Assembly (NCBI GenBank): GCA_027924645.1
Contig: BSBN01000252.1
Coordinates: 4,030,001-4,094,000 of the forward strand
DNA: 64,000 bases
Direction: 5' to 3'
Source: Cunninghamia lanceolata
Lineage: Eukaryota > Streptophyta > Pinopsida > Cupressales > Cupressaceae
Position 1 is the first letter of the stretch, and each line of letters starts with the position of its first letter. The position numbers and the translations under genes are program-made. Positions 1-13,203 of the stretch are shown here, one piece after another. Under the pieces are notes generated by a model. The model did no database searches and had not been told where the DNA came from. It saw only the letters and a program-made list of their open reading frames with translations.

Positions 1-960
1 TTGTGGCAAATTTATTATTAGAATCACATTAGTTATTAAAATTATGCCTTTTTCGAAATTAGAATTATTATCTATATTTATTCCAAGATTTAGTAATAAA
101 TTAAGTTAGTCCTATATGTGAGTTACAAAATTAGAAAAATCTATTTTAATTGACAATTAGAAATAAAGAACTTATAAAAAGAAAAAGAAAATTAGAAAAT
201 AAAAAAAATAAAAAAATAAAAAAGATAAAAACAAATAGAAAAATGGAAAAAGACACATATTTAGAAAAAGACAAAATCTATACAAAAATTAGGAACTAGG
301 AAATATAGTAAGGAAATTGGAAAAAGGAAATAAAGGAATTTAAATAAAGATTTAACTCTCATTATTCGCACACAGAAAATATTCACACGAATTTGGAAGC
401 CAAAGAGAAAATTAGTGCAAAAAGAGAGAACAAAGAAGAGGAAAAAATAGAGGAAAAGAGGAATATCAAGAGATCAATAGAAGAATAGCAAACCAGGTTC
501 CTATGCATAATTTATTTATACATATTCGATCATTTTTCTTGAAAACTTAAAATTGTTTTCTTTTATCAAATTTCAATTTTATATATTCATATATTTATAA
601 ACTTAATATCACTGCTATATTTATATTATTATTTTTATCTATCACATAGATCTGAAGTTATTAAGAAAGCATTTTCTTAGATATGTAATGGTGATTGTAG
701 TAAAATTATAATATTATATATATAAAATATTAATTTTTATGCTATATATATATATATATATATATATAGAACATTTGATTCATATAATAAAATCACTTAC
801 AAATTTTACATGTTGCACATTATAATTTATTATTGAATGATTTTTACTGTTGCTCCCACTAAAGATATTTAATATTATACATTAAGTTAAATTCTATTTC
901 AACGTGCTCTCATATGCTGAACGTTAGTTTTTCTATGAGGATTATTCGCTGGAAATTATA

Positions 961-1256
<296 letters not shown>

Positions 1257-2485
1257 ATTTTACTCTATTTTTATAATGGGATATATATATATATATATAT
1301 GGAATTATATTAACATATATTTAATTCAGTTATTTGATTTTATAAAAAATATAAATGTTTTACTTGAAAATTTTCATGGAATATAAACGAATTTATTATT
1401 TCTTTCAAAAATTAGACAATAAATGAATATAATTGATTTAAAACTTTCTATGTTGGTTTTGTAGAAAAACATGTTAGTGGGATCATATTGTCCAACTTTT
1501 TATCCAAAAATATACCGAACCCAATAGGATGAAAATGGACTAGCACCAAAGTAAAGTAATAGAATTAACTTTTGTTTCAACAATAATTTCTTACCAAATT
1601 AGAAAACATCTATTTTTTGAAAGATCATTATAACCCTTTAGATTTTTTTGAAACTTAAAAATTATGAAGCATTACTTTAAACTTTGGAAATTGATTTATT
1701 CCTTCTGTCTAGATAAATTCTATGTTATATTGGAGAGTTACTTTACTTCCGGGATAGGATGCTAAATGTGGGCTCTAGGGACGGTAATCTACCTTTTCTA
1801 GATTACCATTTTGTTTTGTTAAGCTTGGCCAAGCTGTTAGACCATTGAAAAAGATGGATTTGAAAAGCCTAGAATTATATATATGTCTCTGCCACATCCT
1901 ATTGCGAGAGTTATGTCATTTCTAGTATAGTTTAGGAATGCATACAGGCACTAGGCATGCATCAAGAGCTCCCTCCTGCCTTTACCTTTCCAGGTTGCTA
2001 GGCTCCTCTTGCAGGGTCGGTGCTTCCTTCAAGTTAGGAAGGAAACCGGGGAAGTCTAGTACTTCGTGGTTGGGTGGAAAAAGCACCTTGACCACATTCT
2101 TGACCTCAACTTGCAGAAGACTATTGGGGTCATGGCGGTTGAGATCAGAGGATTCTTTATATATATATATATATGATTCTTATGGATATACTTATATTAA
2201 TTTTATATGGCTTGCTCAAGCCCAATTGTAATTGTTCTTTTATTGAAGTAACTGAAATATTGATACAATCTCTTGTAACATGGAATCAAATGTCTTGAAA
2301 CACCCTTCTTGGTGAAAGTATATGGAAATGTAATTTATTGATTGATTAAATTTGTACTTCATTATTGGAACTTGCTATCTTTATGCAACTATGAATAAAA
2401 TTGAATCATTTTCTTTCCAAATTTAGAATTGCATTTTCTTTTGAGTTCCTAGTTTTAGTAAGTAAGATTTTAGCATCATTACATT

Positions 2486-2498
2486 TGGTATCAGAGCC
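2486..2498 (+). promoter_or_regulatory. Primer binding site (tRNA-iMet)
   Basis: TGGTATCAGAGCC lies two bases after the LTR end. It is complementary to the 3' end of plant initiator tRNA-Met, the usual minus-strand primer of plant LTR retrotransposons. It gives the element's orientation and the inner edge of the 5' LTR. Confidence 0.9.
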
Positions 2499-2504
2499 AA
2501 GTTT

Positions 2505-2710
2505 CGATCAGATAAATATACTCCTAATATTTATTTCTTTGTAATTCAGTTATCTACTTTGTTTTTCATTATTTTATTTTCATTTTCTCTTAACATGGCT
2601 TTTTTCCTTGATTTTAGCTTTGATTTTATATTTTCATTTTCATTTTCTTTTTTTTAAGTTTTCTTTGTTTCTATCTTTTATTTTCTTTTCTAAGTTTTGT
2701 TTTCTGACTT
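2505..2710 (+). repeat. About 200-bp direct repeat, copy 1 (copy 2 at 4483-4685)
   Basis: The segment starting CAGATAAATATACTCC and running through a T-rich stretch (TTAACATGGC near its middle) recurs with few changes at 4483-4685. It is the leader just after the primer site. The two copies flank a 1.77-kb segment, so leader plus insert look like the product of duplication or recombination. Confidence 0.85.
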
Positions 2711-4482
2711 ATGGATGCAACTTTAAGCATCTATTTGTGTTAGATTTCTTAACTTGGCTTTGAAAATGTAACATCTAAAAAATACCACTTACTAAAATAA
2801 ACCAATGAAAAGCAATTTCAATCTATGAATAATTCAATAGAATTATATTCTTATAAAATAGTGTGAAAAAGGAAAATAATTAACCTTCTTCTCACAAATA
2901 TCACAACTTGCAAATAATACTTGTATACAATCATCAAATGTGATTCAATACATCTATTAATAAGATAACTTAAATAAGAGGACTAAGCCTTACCATATTT
3001 AGCCATGTAGGCTCATATAAGAATATCATATCAACCATAAGTTAACTTTTGACATGTAAACCTTACAACATCCTATATTTTACTTAAACAAATATTCAAT
3101 AACTTGATGCAAGCATATACTAATATGCCCTTAAAGTAGAAACAAACATAGTTGATTTCCCATCTCATTAACCCTTAGAGGAAAGATAATGTAGCTTATA
3201 GATCTAAGAAAATTTCAGCAACATAACAATATGTAAATTAGCACTTTAAGAACATGAAAGAAGAAAAAAATAGACAAAAAAGAAGAAACAACAATATACG
3301 TGGGGAAAACCCTTTTAGATAAAAAAACCCCACCCTCGAAAGCATCGAACCAATGTATTAATCTGCAACCACAAACATGTTACAATACACTTGCAGGCTC
3401 AAAGCCTTAACATGGAAATTTACATCTTGCTCCCTTGGAGGAAAAGCTTGCAACATAACCTTGCATAAAACTCCCTTTCTCAAATAACTCCTCAAGTCTT
3501 CAATTTATAGGAGTTCCAATACAATAATCACCCCAAAAAGGAAACTCAAAACCATGAGTTATAATGCCTAGTCATGGAGAATCAAATCCACCATAATATA
3601 GAAAGTTACTCAAATCATAACTGACTCTCCAAATATGGCACTCCATTTTGGCTCCGAAAATCATGCTTTCACAATCTCTTAAAATCTTGCCTAATTTTTT
3701 TCTTTGATGAAGATCTCAAACTTTCAATCCTTTGAAACGAACATTGCCAAAAATTATCACAATTGCTCATCCAAAATCCTCTCTTGGAATGCAATCAATA
3801 TCATTAAACAAATAATGCCTAATGTAATTTATTTATTTTTGATCTTACAAGTAAAAATCTCACCAAAATGTAAACTTACCTCCCTTTTCTCCTCCAAAAT
3901 CCCTTCTTTTTCTCCTCTATTTATTTATATCTAATGTTCCTTCTAAATTCACTATTGTTCCTAAAAAGTAAAAATACACTCAAAGAAATTTAGAAAATAA
4001 TAGTAAATTCAATTAATGACAATTCATAAAAGACATTTCCCTAAAATGATATTTTTAAATTCTAAAAATTGAACTACATTTATTATTAATTTTAATTGAC
4101 GCTTATTAATTTATTTATTACTAAATACCTAATTAGTTTATTATTCTAAATAGTATTCTATTTTAAATAAAATAAAAATAAATATTTTTTTTACTCACAA
4201 AAAGGCAAGTTCCTTAATCACCACATAAATTTACTAAAACTAAATTTAAATTAAATTGGATAAGATTTAATGACTAAAATACAATTTTAAAAAATAATAA
4301 TAATAAAAGTCAAGTTTTCATAGAAAGAACTAATTATAAACTTACTAATAATGTGAGTTTCACACACACAATTTAGAAATATCTAATAATGAAGAATTAG
4401 CTTTTTTAATTTTCTAATATAAAATAGTCACCTTTTTATTTTGTTGCTTTTTTCTCATGAAAACTTGCTTTTAAAATAATAA
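2711..4482 (-). repeat. Unclassified non-coding segment between leader repeats, possibly an LTR piece in minus orientation
   Basis: There is no credible ORF. On the minus strand a TATA-like CTATAAATTG (about 3501-3510) precedes a stretch rich in short polypurine and polypyrimidine runs, as in LTR U3-R regions. TGTAACATC at about 2769 resembles an LTR end. I could not find a matching second LTR or a target-site duplication, so the assignment is tentative. Confidence 0.35.
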
Positions 4483-4685
4483 ATCAGATAAATATACTCC
4501 TAATATTTATTTCTTTCTAATTTAGTTATCTACTTTGTTTTTCATTATTTTATTTTCATTTTCTCTTAACATGGCTTTTTTCTTTGATTTTAGCTTCTGA
4601 TTTTTTATTTTCGTTTTCTTTTTCTTTTTAAGTTTTCTTTGTTTCTATCTTTTATTTTCTTTTCTAAGTTTTGTTTTCTTTTTCT
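4483..4685 (+). repeat. About 200-bp direct repeat, copy 2
   Basis: Second copy of 2505-2710, starting CAGATAAATATACTCC and ending in a T-rich run. It differs by a few substitutions and small indels. Confidence 0.85.
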
Positions 4686-4689
4686 ATGA

Positions 4690-4875
4690 ATTATTTCTAT
4701 TGTTATAAAATAAAACATATAATCTAATTTTGAAAAAAGCATAAATTTAATAATTAAATATAATTTTATTAATTAATTTGCCACACAATTATTTCTAAAA
4801 ATAATAATTAATAAAATACAATTCTTTCCCTCACATACAATTTCAAATAAAATCAATATATATATATATTAATTA
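4690..4875 (-). repeat. Inverted fragment of the LTR (early part)
   Basis: The reverse complement of this stretch (TATGTGAGGGAAA, then GTGTGGCAAATT, then GCTTTTTTCAAAATTAGA) aligns with the LTR at about 13775-13925. It is more diverged than copies A, C and D, so it is probably an older fragment. Confidence 0.7.
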
Positions 4876-4920
4876 AATAACTTTTATTTCACCGAGAGCA
4901 TTTTTAACTAACAATTAATT

Positions 4921-5007
<87 letters not shown>

Positions 5008-5055
5008 TTACTTTTATTTCACTAAGAGCATTTTTAACTAACAATTAATTAAATA
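4869..5055. repeat. (TA)n microsatellite flanked by about 55-bp direct repeats
   Basis: ACTTTTATTTCAC followed by GAGCATTTTTAACTAACAA occurs at about 4880-4924 and again at about 5008-5055, on either side of a long TA run (about 4926-5001). This suggests slippage or local duplication in the AT tract. Confidence 0.85.
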
Positions 5056-5062
5056 ACAACTA

Positions 5063-5206
5063 TAACATATTAAATGATATAGCATCAAACTTTCTTAGAT
5101 CTTCTTCTCTTTTGATATAGCATTTGCTTCCAAAAATTTTGAAATATTTTACTGTAGGAATTTTTCCATACCATAATTCATGAGTTTTAGTAACATTACC
5201 TTTCAC
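5063..5206 (-). pseudogene. Ty1/Copia pol relic, integrase C-terminal part
   Basis: Read on the minus strand, about 47 codons are open and carry the block that follows the Copia integrase catalytic core: a T-x-x-ELWYGK-x-PTVKYFK motif, then FGSKCYIKR and a KFDA segment. In intact Copia elements this is the (T/S)PYE-(L)W-x-G-x-KP-x-x-x-x-x-(R/K)-x-FG-x-x-CY region between integrase and RT. It abuts the truncated end of inverted LTR copy B at 5207, so pol and LTR were joined by rearrangement. It is the only recognised protein-coding remnant in the 16-kb element and assigns it to Ty1/Copia. Confidence 0.8.
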
Positions 5207-7393
5207 TTGAACTCAAAAGAAAAAGTAATTCTAAATTTGGAAAGAAAAATGATTCAATACTCAAATATTCATAGTTGCATAAAGATAGCAAGTTCCAATA
5301 ATGAAGTACAAATTTAATCAATCAATAAATTACATTTCCATATACTTTCACCAAGAAGGGTGTTTCAAGACATTTGATTCCATGTTACAAGAGATTGTAT
5401 CAATATTTCAGTTACTTCAATAAAAGTACAATTATAATTGGGCTTGAGCAAGCCAAACAAAATCAATACAAGTATATCCATAAGAATCATATATATATAA
5501 AGAATCCTCTGATCTCAACCGCCATGACCCCAATGGTCTTCCGCAAGTTGAGGTCAAGAATGTGGTCGAGGTGCTTTTTCCACCCAACTACGAAGTACTA
5601 GACTTCCTCGGTTTCCTTCCTAACTCGAAGGAAACACCGACCCTGCAATAGGAGCCTAGCAACCTAGAACGGTAAAGGCAAGAGGGAGCTCTCGATGCAT
5701 GCCTAGTGCCTGTATGCATTCCTAAACTATACTAGAAATGATGTAACTCTCGCAATAGGATGTGGCAGAGACATATATATAATTCTAGGCTTTTCAAATC
5801 CATCTTTTTCAATGGTCTAACAGCTTGGCCAAGCTTAACAAAACAAAATGGTAATCTAGAAAAAGTAGATTACTGTCTCTGGAGCCCACATTCGACATCC
5901 TGTCCTGGAAGTAAAGTAACTCTCCAATATAACACAGAATTTATCCAGACAGAAGGAATAAATCAATTTCCAAAGTTTAAAGTAATGCTTCATACTTTTT
6001 AAGTTTCAAAAAAAATCTAAAGGGTTATAATGATCTTTTGAAAAATAGACGTTTTCTAATTTGGTAAGAAATTATTGTTGAAACAAAAGTTAATTCTATT
6101 ACTTTACTTTGGTGTTGGTCCATTTTCATCCTATTGGGTTCGGTATATTTTTAGATAAAAAGTTGGACAATATGATCCCACTAACATGTTTTTCTACAAA
6201 ACCAACATAGAAAGTTTTAAATCAATTATATTCATTTATTGTCCAATTTTTGAAAGAACTAATAAATTCATTTATATTCCATGAAAATTTTCAAGTAAAA
6301 CATTTATATTTTTGATAAAATCAAATAACTGAATTAAATATATGTTAATATAATTCCATAGATATAATCATTTAAATATATATATATATATATATATATC
6401 CTATTATAAAAATAGAGTAAAATAAATATATTTCTGATAGAAATCAATTAAACCAAATATATACTAATTTAATTCCAAATATATATAAATTAAATTATAT
6501 ATATATATATATATATGCGAATGATTCTAACTTAGAATTTCCAACAAATGTTATAGATAGAAGTTTCAACGAATGATAAAAAACCAGCAAATAGTATAAT
6601 TTCCAGTGAATAATATTAAATATCTTTAGTGGGAGCAACAGTAAATATCATTCAATAATAAATTATAATGTGCAACATGTAAAATTTGTAAGTGATTTTA
6701 TTATATGAATCGGATGTTCTATATATACATACATACATACATATATATAGTATATACTGCTTGTATATATATATACAAGCAGTATATACTTCATATATAT
6801 GTATGTATACATATACAAATAGTATATACTGCTTGTATATATATACAAGCAGTATATACTATATATATATGTATGTATACATATACAAGCAGTATATACT
6901 ATATATATGTATGTATGTATATACTGCTTGTATATATATATATATTTATTTATTTATTTATATTGCATAAAAATTAATATTTTATATATATAATATTATA
7001 ATTTTACTACAATCACCATTACATATATGAGAAAATGCTTTCTCAATAACTTCAGATCTATGTGATAGATAAAAATAATAATATAAATACAGCAGTGATA
7101 TTAAGTTTATAAATATATGAATATATAAAATTGAAGTTTGATAAAAGAAAACAATTTTAAGTTTTCACAAAAAATGATCGAATATATATAAATAAATTAT
7201 GCATAGGAACCTAGTTTGCTATTCTTCTGTTGATCTCTTGATATTCCTTTTTTCCTCTATTTTTTCCTCTTTTTTGTTCTCTCTTTTTGCACTGATTTTC
7301 TCTTTGGCTTCCAAATTCCTGTGAATATTTTCTGTGTGTGAATAATGAGAGTTAAATCTTTATTTAAGTTCCTTTATTTCCTTTTTCCAACTT
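5207..7393 (-). repeat. Inverted LTR copy B (truncated at both ends)
   Basis: The reverse complement matches LTR copy D from about 14150 to 16210. It lacks the last roughly 35 bp and joins the Copia pol relic at 5206. At the other end it passes into reversed internal sequence at 7393 through a shared TTGGAAAAAGG, a microhomology also present in LTR (about 14140) and internal DNA (about 13027). It contains the hairpin-forming TA/TACAAGCAG array at 6720-6945. Confidence 0.8.
6720..6945. repeat. Array of short palindromes (AGTATATACTGCTTGTATATA / TATATACAAGCAGTATATACT)
   Basis: Self-complementary units built from AGTATATACTGCTTG and CAAGCAGTATATACT are repeated at about 6749-6791, 6820-6862 and 6885-6940, separated by TATG or CATA runs. 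A remnant of the unit, TACAAGCAGTATATA, is also present at about 8914-8930 in LTR copy C. Confidence 0.85.
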
Positions 7394-8040
7394 GTTTTTA
7401 CCTTAACAATACAACTAGTTCACCTAACCCAGAGGTTGATTATTTCAAAAGTACTTGATGCTTAAACAACAAGTCCTTGTGTCTAACAATCATCACTTGC
7501 ACAAGTAGTTAGATCATTGTTCACCAAATCAATTCAGTTTAACACTTTATGATGAATAAAAACATGCAAGCTAATTCCTTTTCTTCATAGAATTTTATTC
7601 ATGTTCTAGTTATTCACATAAAATAATACACTCATGTTCATTTTTGTCATCATGCCTACTCGCACGAGACATCAAAACATTTGCCCTTATGATGAAAACA
7701 AGCATCCCATACTACTTGCTATCATCATTGGCAATTTAAAAATCTCAACAACAGAAATATCTCAATTTACAACAAATTCTTCATAAAATATAAGATTACA
7801 GGTTTCCAATATATAAAAAGATCATTGCATGATTAGAAAATAAAAAGAAGAAGTCCATCAAATTTCAATATTGATACATCCATTTATCAACAAGATAAAT
7901 CTTAATCTGTATTGGAAAGAAAATATTCAAAATGTACCATTTCTTCTAGTTTTCAAGTGCAGTTAGAGTTCATAGGGAAAGAAGTACAATACATGCTATA
8001 CCCATTTTCTAAATTATATAAAGAGATTTAAATGTACAAT
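7394..8040 (-). repeat. Inverted internal sequence of the LARD-like element
   Basis: Positions 7394-7510 are the reverse complement of about 12890-13030 (GGTTAGGTGAACTAGTTG block), and 7640-7735 of about 12080-12165 (ATGTCTCATGCGAGTAGGCATG block). Roughly 600 bp present in the plus copy are missing between these blocks. The rest is AT-rich with no ORF. Confidence 0.7.
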
Positions 8041-8312
8041 CTATTTTCAAAAGCATGGTTAAGGTGCTTTTCCACCCAACCATGAACACAACACTTCCCC
8101 GGGATTTTTCCTAACTCAAAGAATACCTAGACCTACATGAGGCACCTAGAAACCCAAAATAAAAGGGCAGGAGGGAAGCTCTCGATGCAAGCCTGATGCC
8201 TTATATGCATTCTATACTAGAATGAACATATTTCTCGCATATAGAATGTGGCAGAGAGACATATAACATAAATTTTTCTAGGCATTCATTATCCAACTTT
8301 GTCGACTTTATT
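8041..8312 (-). repeat. Short inverted LTR fragment
   Basis: The blocks AAGGTGCTTTTCCACCCAACCA, GGCAGGAGGGAAGCTCTCGATGCA and GAATGTGGCAGAGAGACATAT match the reverse of the LTR downstream part (compare 5565-5780). It is clearly more diverged than copy B, so it represents a separate, older insertion or duplication. Confidence 0.65.
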
Positions 8313-8355
8313 TATACAACCAATATCAATAGCATAACTAAGTCATAATTATATA

Positions 8356-10494
8356 GAAAAATAAAAAAATAAAAAAGATAGAAACAAATAGAAAAATGGA
8401 AAAAGACATAGATTTAGAAAAAGACAAAATCTATACAAAAATTAGGAACTGGGAAATATAGTAAGGAAATTGGAAAAAAGGAAATAAAGGAATTTAAATA
8501 AAGATTTAACTCTCATTATTCACACACAAAAAATATTCACAGGAATTTGGAAGCCAAAGAGAAAATTAGTGCAAAAAGAGAGAACAAAGAAGAAAAAAAA
8601 TAGAGGAAAAGAGGAATATCAAGAGATCAACAGAATACTAGCAAACCAGGTTCCTATGCATAATTTATTTATATATAGTCGATCATTTTTCTGTGAAAAC
8701 TTAAAATCGTTTTCTTTTATCAAATTTCAATTATATATATTCATATATTTATAAACTTAATATCACTGCTGTATTTATATTATTATTTTTATCTATCACA
8801 TAGATCTGAAGTTATTGAGAAAGCATTTTCTCAGATATGTAATGGTGATTGTAGTAAAATTATAATATTATATATATAATATTAATTTTTATGCAATATA
8901 AATATATATATATACAAGCAGTATATATGTAATCCGATTCATATAATAAAATCACTTACAAATTTTACATGTTGCACATTATAATTTATTATTGAATGAT
9001 TTTTACTATTGCTCCCACTAAAGATATTTAATATTATACATTAAGTTAAATTCTGTTTTAACATGCTTTCATATGCCGAACGTTAGTTTTTCTATGAGGA
9101 TTATTCACTAGAAATTATACTATTTGTTGGTCTTTTATCATTCGCTAAAACTTCTATCTATAACATTTGCTGGAAATTCTGAGTTAGAATCATTCACTGA
9201 TATATATATATATATGGAATTAAATTAGTATATAATCGGTTCAATTGATTTCTATTAGAAATATATTTATTTTACTCTATTTTTATAATGGGATATATAT
9301 ATATATAAATGATTATATCTATGGAATTGTATTAACATATATTTAATTCAGTTATTTGATTTTATCAAAAATATAAATGTTTTACTTAGAAATTTTCATG
9401 GAATATAAACGAATTTATTATTTCTTTCAAAAATTGGACAATAAATGAATATAATTGATTAAAAACTTTCTATGTTGGTTTTGTAGAAAAACATGTTAGT
9501 GGGATGATATTGTCCAACTTTTTATTTGAAAATATACCGAACCCAATAGCATGAAAATGGACTAGCACCAAAGTAAAGCAATAGAATTAACTTTTGTTTC
9601 AACGATAATTTCTTACCAAATTAGAAAACGTCTATTTTTTGAAAGATCATTATAACCCTTTAGATTTTTTTGAAACTTAAAAACTATGAAGCATTACTTT
9701 AAACTTTGGAAATTGATTTATTCCTTCTGTCTGGATAAATTATGTGTTATATTGGAGAGTTACTTTACTTTCGGGATAGGATGCCGAATATCAGCCCCAA
9801 AGACAGTAATCTACTTTTTCTAGATTACCATTTTGTTTTGTTAAGCTTGGCCAAGCTGATAGACCATTGAAAAAGATGGATTTGAAAAGCCTAGAATTAT
9901 ATATATGTCTCTGCCACATTTTATTGCGAGAGTTATGTCATTTCTAGTATATTTTAGGAATGCATATAGGCACTAAGCATGCATCGAGAGCTCCCTCCTG
10001 CCTTTACCGTTTTGGGTTGCTAGGCTCCTCTTGCAGGGTTGGTGCTTCCTTCGAGTGAGGAAGGAAACCAAGGAAGTCTAGTACTTCGTGGTTGGGTGGA
10101 AAAAGCACCCTGACCACATTCTTGACCTCAACTTGCGGAAGACCATTAGGGTCATGGCGGTTGAGATTAGAGGATTCTTTATATATATATGATTCTTATG
10201 GATATACTTGTATTAATTTTGTATTGCTTGCTCAAGCCCAATTGTAATTGTACTTTTATTGAAGTAACTGAAATATTGATACAATCTCTTGTAACATGGA
10301 ATCAAATGTCTTGAAACACCCTTTTTGGTGAAAGTATATGGAAATGTAATTTATTGATTGATTAAATTTGTACTTCATTATTGGAACTTGTTATCTTTAT
10401 GCAACTATGAATATTTGAGTATTGAATCATTTTTCTTTCCAAATTTAGAATTGCATTTTCTTTTGAGTTCCTAGTTTTAGTAAGTAAGATTTTA
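8356..10494 (+). repeat. LTR copy C (direct, truncated)
   Basis: It follows LTR copy D from about 14030 to 16232 in the same order. It starts within the A-rich stretch and stops at AGTAAGATTTTA, about 11 bp short of the LTR end. No primer binding site follows; instead the sequence runs into internal DNA. Being truncated at both ends, it is a rearranged internal copy and not a functional LTR. Confidence 0.8.
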
Positions 10495-13190
10495 TAATTT
10501 GTGTATGAGATGTACCTTTTGTATTCGTTGCATTATATGGGTCGAGTGATGATCCCTATAATCATGCATGTTATGCATATTTCATATTTTGTGTGAGAGA
10601 TGTACTTATCATAATTATTATACTTGTACTTGAATGAGTAATGTTCATAGAAAGTAATGCCTTGTGCAAGTGATGCACTACATGTATGTGTGATATACTT
10701 TTCGTGAATGATGCATATGTATTCTTACCCTGTGTGAGCTATGCACCTAGGGTTCGTGTATTCATGATTGCTAATTATTCATGCTATGTGCACTGTGTGA
10801 CTACGTGTTCATGAATGAGTAATGTTATATGTTTGTTCTAACATGTTACTTCATAACTTGGTAAGCAAGTGATGCATTAGGAATAAGGAATGCTTATGAG
10901 ATAGATATGTGTGGATAATTTTCTTGTTTGAATTGAAAAGTATTTTGAAGAATTGCAGTATGTATTATTTGAAATGAATTAGGCACTTAATACTATGCAA
11001 TGTACTTCTATACAAATGAAACTTAGTTTTACTTTAAGAAAACTTGAAAGGATCTTTTTGGCAATTTAGTCATATATTATGTGATGATGATTTGACTTAT
11101 TTGTGATTGTTTATCTTTCACGACCATAATGATTTCTCTATGTTATTGAAGATCTTCTTATCACCTTTTCTTTAATGATGATGAGTTTCTTCGACTAAAT
11201 ATTTCAAAATTTGACAAACCTTTCTTGACGGTTTTGATTGTGTTTGATTATGTGTAAATTCTTTCTTGTCAACCACATTAGTTGGTTGGTGATGAAACTT
11301 GATAACCTTTGATGAGATGTTGATCTTTTACATTCAGGATTTAATGTTGAATCTAGTTTTATTTTTGAAAACTCCTTGTTGACTAAGTTGGTCAAATAAT
11401 AAACTTTGCCAACCAAGTGTTGACTTCCATTCTCAATGTCAAACCCTGAAGGCTAGTGTTGTAATCTTTTCAATTGATTATATTTATGGCAACCTTCTAT
11501 GTTGAGTTGATAGCAATTGTTGAAGTCTTTCCTTGCTTGACCATTTTCAATCAATTGAAATGATGTGGCTTCACTTACTTTTGAGATTTGACTCTCCATG
11601 ATTTAAAAGTTTGAATGTCTACCTTTGAGATTTAATTATCTTTTGACTTAAGAGTCTTGTTGATACAAAATACATCTATTGAAATATTCCTTTTGATTTA
11701 GTGATGAAAATTATGATGATCCTTTTGACTTTAAATGAACTAGTTTTCAATCATCTTGTTTAGTGCTACCTAATCTATGAATTAGTATCAAGATCATGAT
11801 GACCTACATAACCTCCAATATTATTGGTTTAGTGTTGTAATCAAGTTAAAAATCTTATTCTATTATGGATTATCTTTTGTGAGTGATGATCTTCAATGAT
11901 TTAGTATTGAAGACTTGTTGATCTTCACACTTCAATGTTGATCTTCAATGATCTTCTTATCTTGCATGTTGATGATCTTGTTGTAATTTATTGTTGAAAC
12001 ACATTTTAAAATGTAGTGTTGATATTTCCTTGAATCTTAATGATTGACACTTATTCTTTTTGTTTAGTGTTGTTTATTTTCCAATGATGATAACAAGTAG
12101 TATGGGATGTTTGTTTATCATCATAATGGTAATTGTTCAGATGTCTCATGCGAGTAGGCATGTTGACAAAATGAACAAATTGTGTTTTTTCTATATGGGT
12201 GACTTTTTGCGATTTAGTACATATTTATACCTCTTGAGTAAGTATGTTGGATAGAAATCGCTGGTATGCAAATGTCTTAGGTTGTGATAAGACTTGTTTG
12301 AATCTTTGTATGTATAAATGATAATAAACAATGATGTCTAACATATAGAACCATGCTAGAAGAATAGAGATCCTAGAACAATGAGTATGTAGACTTGTAT
12401 GCATGTGATCAGATTTGGAATAATTATAACTTCATTTATGTAATAAAAGATGTGGTGTTTGATGTATAGATCAATGAAGAATACCTTGAGTAGGTAGCAA
12501 TTTTGCAAAACTTGAGTTATGATTAATATATCTTCTTAAGTGTTGACATTTCTAGGGTATAATTATATGATACCTGGTTTAATAAATACTTTTGCATAGG
12601 ACAACTATGTAAAACTTTAGAAATGATAGTGGGTTAGAACTAGAATGTTAAGAAGTGGATCTCCTATCTTAATTGGTTGTGCATATGAATGAATCTAGGA
12701 TTTGAACTTTTATCTTCCTTTATTACTTGATTTTGGAATTGTACTCATACTTTGTGTACTTTATCCAAGTAATACATTTTGTGTGATGAATTTGTAAATA
12801 ATAATTATCTCTTCATGCTTGACTTATCTATAAAGGTTCAATGCAATCTTGTTTGCGCTAATGAAATATCTTCAAAAAGGTTATTTAATTTTACCTACTA
12901 ATGATCTAACTACTTGTACAAGTGATGATTGTTAGACACAAGGACTTGTTGTTTAAGCATTAGGTACTTTTGAAATAATCAACCTTTGGGTTAGGTGAAC
13001 TAGTTGTAATGTTAAGGTAAAAACAAGTTGGAAAAAGGTATGCAATTGTTTTATGTTCAATATATTTGAAATTTCAGCATAAACTTTTTTTTTCTATATA
13101 ACTATGACTTAGTTATGTTATTGATATTGGTTGTATAATATTTTTTTATGTAGATGTTTTGTAATAAGACATCGGGATGATGTCTCTTCC
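10495..13190 (+). repeat. Non-coding internal domain of the LARD-like element
   Basis: 2.7 kb of AT-rich sequence without a credible ORF on either strand. It contains degenerate short phrases such as GTTGATCTT and GATGATCTT, which recur at about 11290-12060. No gag or pol motif is visible. Parts are mirrored in 7394-7735. A long non-coding interior between long LTRs is the hallmark of LARDs, which must be mobilised by enzymes of an autonomous relative. Confidence 0.6.
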
Positions 13191-13203
13191 AAGTGGGGAA
13201 GGA
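13191..13203 (+). promoter_or_regulatory. Polypurine tract
   Basis: AAGTGGGGAAGGA is a purine run directly before the LTR start TGTCACG at 13204. It is in the place and orientation expected for the plus-strand primer of reverse transcription. Confidence 0.75.

Noticed and set aside
1938..2231. 97-codon ORF, also found at 15698-15985
   Set aside because: It lies inside LTR copies A and D at the same place, is broken in copies B and C and has no family motif. It is probably chance openness in the more GC-rich part of the LTR.
6692..6977. Overlapping Tyr/Ile-rich ORFs on both strands
   Set aside because: They are products of the palindromic TA array.
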